NCBI GenBank assembly: GCA_000995965.1
Contig: LBYD01000002.1
Location: 310,001 to 374,000 of the forward strand
Reading direction: 5' to 3'
Source of the DNA: Candidatus Moranbacteria bacterium GW2011_GWC2_40_12
GTDB taxonomy: Bacteria > Patescibacteria > Paceibacteria > Moranbacterales > UBA11712
Length of the DNA: 64,000 nucleotides
Below the pieces are notes generated by a model, which was not told the DNA's origin, searched no databases, and saw only the letters and a program-made list of their open reading frames with translations. Shown piece after piece: positions 61,661-64,000 of this stretch; the stretch's first letter is position 1; each line of letters starts with the position of its first letter. The position numbers and the translations under genes were made by a program.

Positions 61661-62107
61661 ATGAAAAGCAAAAAAAAGAACAGGGGCTTCACCCTTATCG
61701 AACTGCTGGTGGTAATGGCGATCATCGGAATCTTGGCGGGAGTAGTTTTGGTGTCCATGTCGAGTTTTCGGGAGCAAGCGAGGGAGTCGGCGGCCTTGCA
61801 AACAGCCACGAGCATAATGCCGGCGGCGATAAAATGCGCGATGGAAGGAAAAAAATTGGAAACGGATGCATTTAAGAAACCTGTCGTGGGAACTGCGATC
61901 TGCGAAGGATCAAGTTTCACCTGGCCGGAAGTTGGCACCGGCAGTACGATCGGTTGGCGGTGGGATACAACTGATGAGGATGCACAGGGAGTATATTATA
62001 CCTTGTTTAATCCAGACAGGACAAAAACTATCGCGTGTCCTGTTACAAATACCTTTTGGACAGCAGATCCCTATAATATACATCCCGGATCCTGCGGGAT
62101 ATACTAG
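61661..62107 (+). CDS. Type IV pilin 2 (4 Cys)
   Basis: 148 residues; KNRG^FTLIELLVVMAIIGILAGVV with Glu at +5. Four cysteines. No clear ribosome site. Confidence 0.92.
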   Translation: MKSKKKNRGFTLIELLVVMAIIGILAGVVLVSMSSFREQARESAALQTATSIMPAAIKCAMEGKKLETDAFKKPVVGTAICEGSSFTWPEVGTGSTIGWRWDTTDEDAQGVYYTLFNPDRTKTIACPVTNTFWTADPYNIHPGSCGIY

Positions 62108-62128
62108 CTCGAGCTAAAAAATGAAAAT

Positions 62129-62620
62129 ATGAACAAAAAAATAAATGGAAAAACGGGTTTCACCCTGATCGAACTGATGGTCGCCGTCGCCATCATCGGA
62201 ATCCTCGCGGGAGTGGTGCTGGTGCAGATGCAGGGATACGCCAAAGACGCCCGGGCCACCAAAGCCATTGCCCAGCTCTCGAGCGTGATTCCGTCAATGT
62301 ACAGCTGTTGGGGCAACGGCGGAAAAGTCAATGTGCCAGGCCAAAACGGAGGAGCTGATGTATGTTCAACAAATCCGTCTTATGGAAAGTGGCCAAATTT
62401 TACTTCCGATATGGATTCTTATGATTTCACTGTTTCTGTTGAAAATGACAGTAATCAGCCGGATTATTGTGCGTCTCCGGGATGCATAAACAAAGATGCT
62501 TGGTATGTTTATGTTGATAGCAATTCGGATAATAAGCGAATTTGCTGCAACTTGGCAATGAAAAGCTGTAAAGCTGATATTTCCGGCTCGCAATGTACAG
62601 CGGCAGTACCAAGCAATTAG
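62129..62620 (+). CDS. Type IV pilin 3 (8 Cys)
   Basis: 163 residues; GKTG^FTLIELMVAVAIIGILAGVV. Eight cysteines including an adjacent CC pair near the end. 21-bp gap after pilin 2. Confidence 0.92.
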   Translation: MNKKINGKTGFTLIELMVAVAIIGILAGVVLVQMQGYAKDARATKAIAQLSSVIPSMYSCWGNGGKVNVPGQNGGADVCSTNPSYGKWPNFTSDMDSYDFTVSVENDSNQPDYCASPGCINKDAWYVYVDSNSDNKRICCNLAMKSCKADISGSQCTAAVPSN

Positions 62621-62654
62621 CCGTTTTTTTAACAACCGATATTAGAAAAATACA

Positions 62655-62718
62655 TGTCGATAATGAATATACGAAAATGATTCGTATATTCGTAAGAGAT
62701 TTGTAATTCGTAAAGACT
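62655..62718. repeat. TTCGTAATTCG-type repeat before pilin 4
   Basis: GATTCGTATATTCGTAAGAG then TTTGTAATTCGTAAAG; identical in kind to those before pilC-2 and pilD. Confidence 0.65.
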
Positions 62719-62740
62719 AATCTAGAAGGGCGGTGAAAAA

Positions 62741-63151
62741 ATGAAAACAAACAAAAAAGGTTTCACGCTGGTTGAGCTTCTCGTCGTGATCGCGATCATT
62801 GGAATTTTGGCGGCGATCGTGCTGGTGAGTCTCCAGAGCGCGAAAAACAAGGCAAAGCTCGCATCATTCCGCTCAAGCGCGGTGAGCGTCAATCCGGCGG
62901 CCATGAGCTGCGCGGATGAGAATATCCTCGCAGTGGCGTCGGTCGCTCCGGGAGATGACATTTGCGCGGACACGACCGTTGAAGACAGCGTATATCCCGT
63001 TCTTGCCAACGGCGTTTGCGACGGAAACACCTATACGGTTGTCGCGACAGATGCGACGTCGGCCGATGGACAATATCAGGTTGTCATGACCTGCACCATT
63101 GCTGGAACGGCAAGAGTGGTCACTTGCACCGAAGCCGGATGCACGCCATAA
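62741..63151 (+). CDS. Type IV pilin 4 (6 Cys)
   Basis: 136 residues; NKKG^FTLVELLVVIAIIGILAAIV. Six cysteines, the last near the C-terminus. Leader TCTAGAAGGGCGGTGAAAAA resembles pilin 1, suggesting gene duplication or a shared regulated site. Confidence 0.92.
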   Translation: MKTNKKGFTLVELLVVIAIIGILAAIVLVSLQSAKNKAKLASFRSSAVSVNPAAMSCADENILAVASVAPGDDICADTTVEDSVYPVLANGVCDGNTYTVVATDATSADGQYQVVMTCTIAGTARVVTCTEAGCTP

Positions 63152-63337
63152 TTTGTATTGAAAATTTTTCCATTTCGTCCCTCTCTTTGCGAAGGGAGGG
63201 ATCATGGCGGAAAAATATTTTTGCGGCGTGAATGAGTCTGCTAAAGACGTCCATAAATTCCAAAATTGTATTTTTGGTCGAAGAAATCCGTATGTTCGCA
63301 AAAGATTCGTAATTCGCGTAATTCGTATGGTATTCAC

Positions 63338-64000
63338 ATGATTGCAATTTTCTTCATTGTCGGGCTTATTGTCGGAAGCTTCCTCGGGGCGACCAACTAT
63401 CGTATCAAAATCGCCGAAGATATCGTTTGGAAGCGCTCCCACTGCCCCCGATGCAAAAAAAAGATTCGCTGGTATGACAACGTGCCACTTTTGAGTTTTG
63501 TCATTCTTTGGGGAAAGTGCCGCGAATGCGAAAAGAATATTTCCTGGAAATATCCGGCTATCGAGCTTCTGACAGGGATCCTTTATGCGGCCGTGGCCTG
63601 GAAATTTTTGGGCGGTTGGGGAATATCAGCGGAAAAGATACTCACCGGGGGAGACGTGGTGGAGATGTCTTTCTGGCTTTTCACTTCCAGCTATCTGGTT
63701 CTCATTTTTTTCCACGATCTGAGCTATATGCTCATACCGGATGCGGCGGTTTTTCCGGCGATTGTCGTCACCCTTCTTTTTCAATATTGGAAATATCTCC
63801 AGGGTCCGCTTGGGATCGCGACTCTCAAGAATCCTTTCGTCGGCGCTGTTTTTGCGGCGCTTGTCGCGTCCTGTTTCTTCTTTTTTCTCATTTGGGTTTC
63901 GCGCGGAAAATGGATCGGTGGAGGTGACGTGAAACTCGGATTCCTGGCGGGAGCGATTGTCGGCTGGCCAAAAATATTGTTTGTTCTCTTTTTTGCCTAT
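63338..64000 (+). CDS. pilD: Prepilin peptidase PilD, 3'-truncated by window
   Basis: Starts ATG 63338; 221 codons are visible without a stop. N-terminal domain with CPRCKKKIRW ... CRECEKN (zinc-cysteine pairs), then catalytic Asp motifs FFHDLSYMLIPD and GGGDVKLG (Asp near 125 and 196), among about six membrane helices. Cleaves and N-methylates the prepilins. Last visible gene of locus 2 and the only PilD here. Confidence 0.95.
   Translation, partial: MIAIFFIVGLIVGSFLGATNYRIKIAEDIVWKRSHCPRCKKKIRWYDNVPLLSFVILWGKCRECEKNISWKYPAIELLTGILYAAVAWKFLGGWGISAEKILTGGDVVEMSFWLFTSSYLVLIFFHDLSYMLIPDAAVFPAIVVTLLFQYWKYLQGPLGIATLKNPFVGAVFAALVASCFFFFLIWVSRGKWIGGGDVKLGFLAGAIVGWPKILFVLFFAY

Noticed and set aside
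1..64000. CRISPR array or Cas genes
   Set aside because: No regularly spaced direct repeats and no Cas-like protein found.

Overview
The window looks like one contig of a Candidate Phyla Radiation (Patescibacteria, probably Parcubacteria-like) chromosome. This is an inference from gene content and style, because no rRNA is present. The supporting signs are: two type IV pilus loci with no secretin or pilotin (a monoderm-style machine); a VanW protein; many receiver-only response regulators; poor Shine-Dalgarno sequences on most genes; and short A/T-rich imperfect palindromes next to start codons. TGA is used as a normal stop (for example in pilO and the GTGA overlaps), so the recoded TGA=Gly lineages are unlikely.

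Layout. 1-6.3 kb: the end of uvrA, a nucleotidyltransferase-fold protein, groEL behind a consensus promoter and a CIRCE-like operator, and two small unknown genes. 6.4-17.3 kb: T4P locus 1, with a histidine kinase, receiver, pilB, pilC, three pilin-like proteins (two very large), pilM, pilN, pilO and a small membrane protein. 17.3-22.4 kb: tRNA-Arg, a receiver/kinase pair, a B12-binding radical SAM protein, three tRNAs and a VanW protein. 22.5-26.1 kb: a possible small RNA and a purB-purE-purC operon. 26.4-29.0 kb: hsp20, a PrsW-like protease, and tsaD with two palindromic repeat elements inside its reading frame, then tRNA-Glu.

29.0-40.6 kb is an A/T-rich integrated element beside tRNA-Glu. 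It carries a large serine recombinase, a tyrosine recombinase, an HTH/zinc-ribbon protein, a DUF5659-like protein, and a cargo of three proteins that share an N-terminal zinc ribbon (one a trypsin-like protease, one a TPR protein), two small lipoproteins, a large membrane/coiled-coil protein and a secreted Tyr/Ser-rich protein. Two structured, pseudoknot-capable RNA candidates lie inside it, one immediately upstream of the serine recombinase and one stand-alone with its own terminator. I regard these RNAs and the cargo cluster as the best candidates for something undescribed.

40.7-53.6 kb: HU, a conserved membrane protein, a GT39-like glycosyltransferase, an esterase, a GT4 glycosyltransferase, Mpg, a secreted protein behind a consensus promoter and long leader, recG, three tRNAs, a degenerate tRNA, a LAGLIDADG endonuclease and comF. 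53.9-64.0 kb: T4P locus 2, with pilM, pilN, pilO, pilB, a receiver, pilT, pilC, four tandem pilins with 8, 4, 8 and 6 cysteines, and prepilin peptidase pilD, cut by the window edge. The PilD and PilT of locus 2 could serve both pilus loci, since locus 1 has neither.
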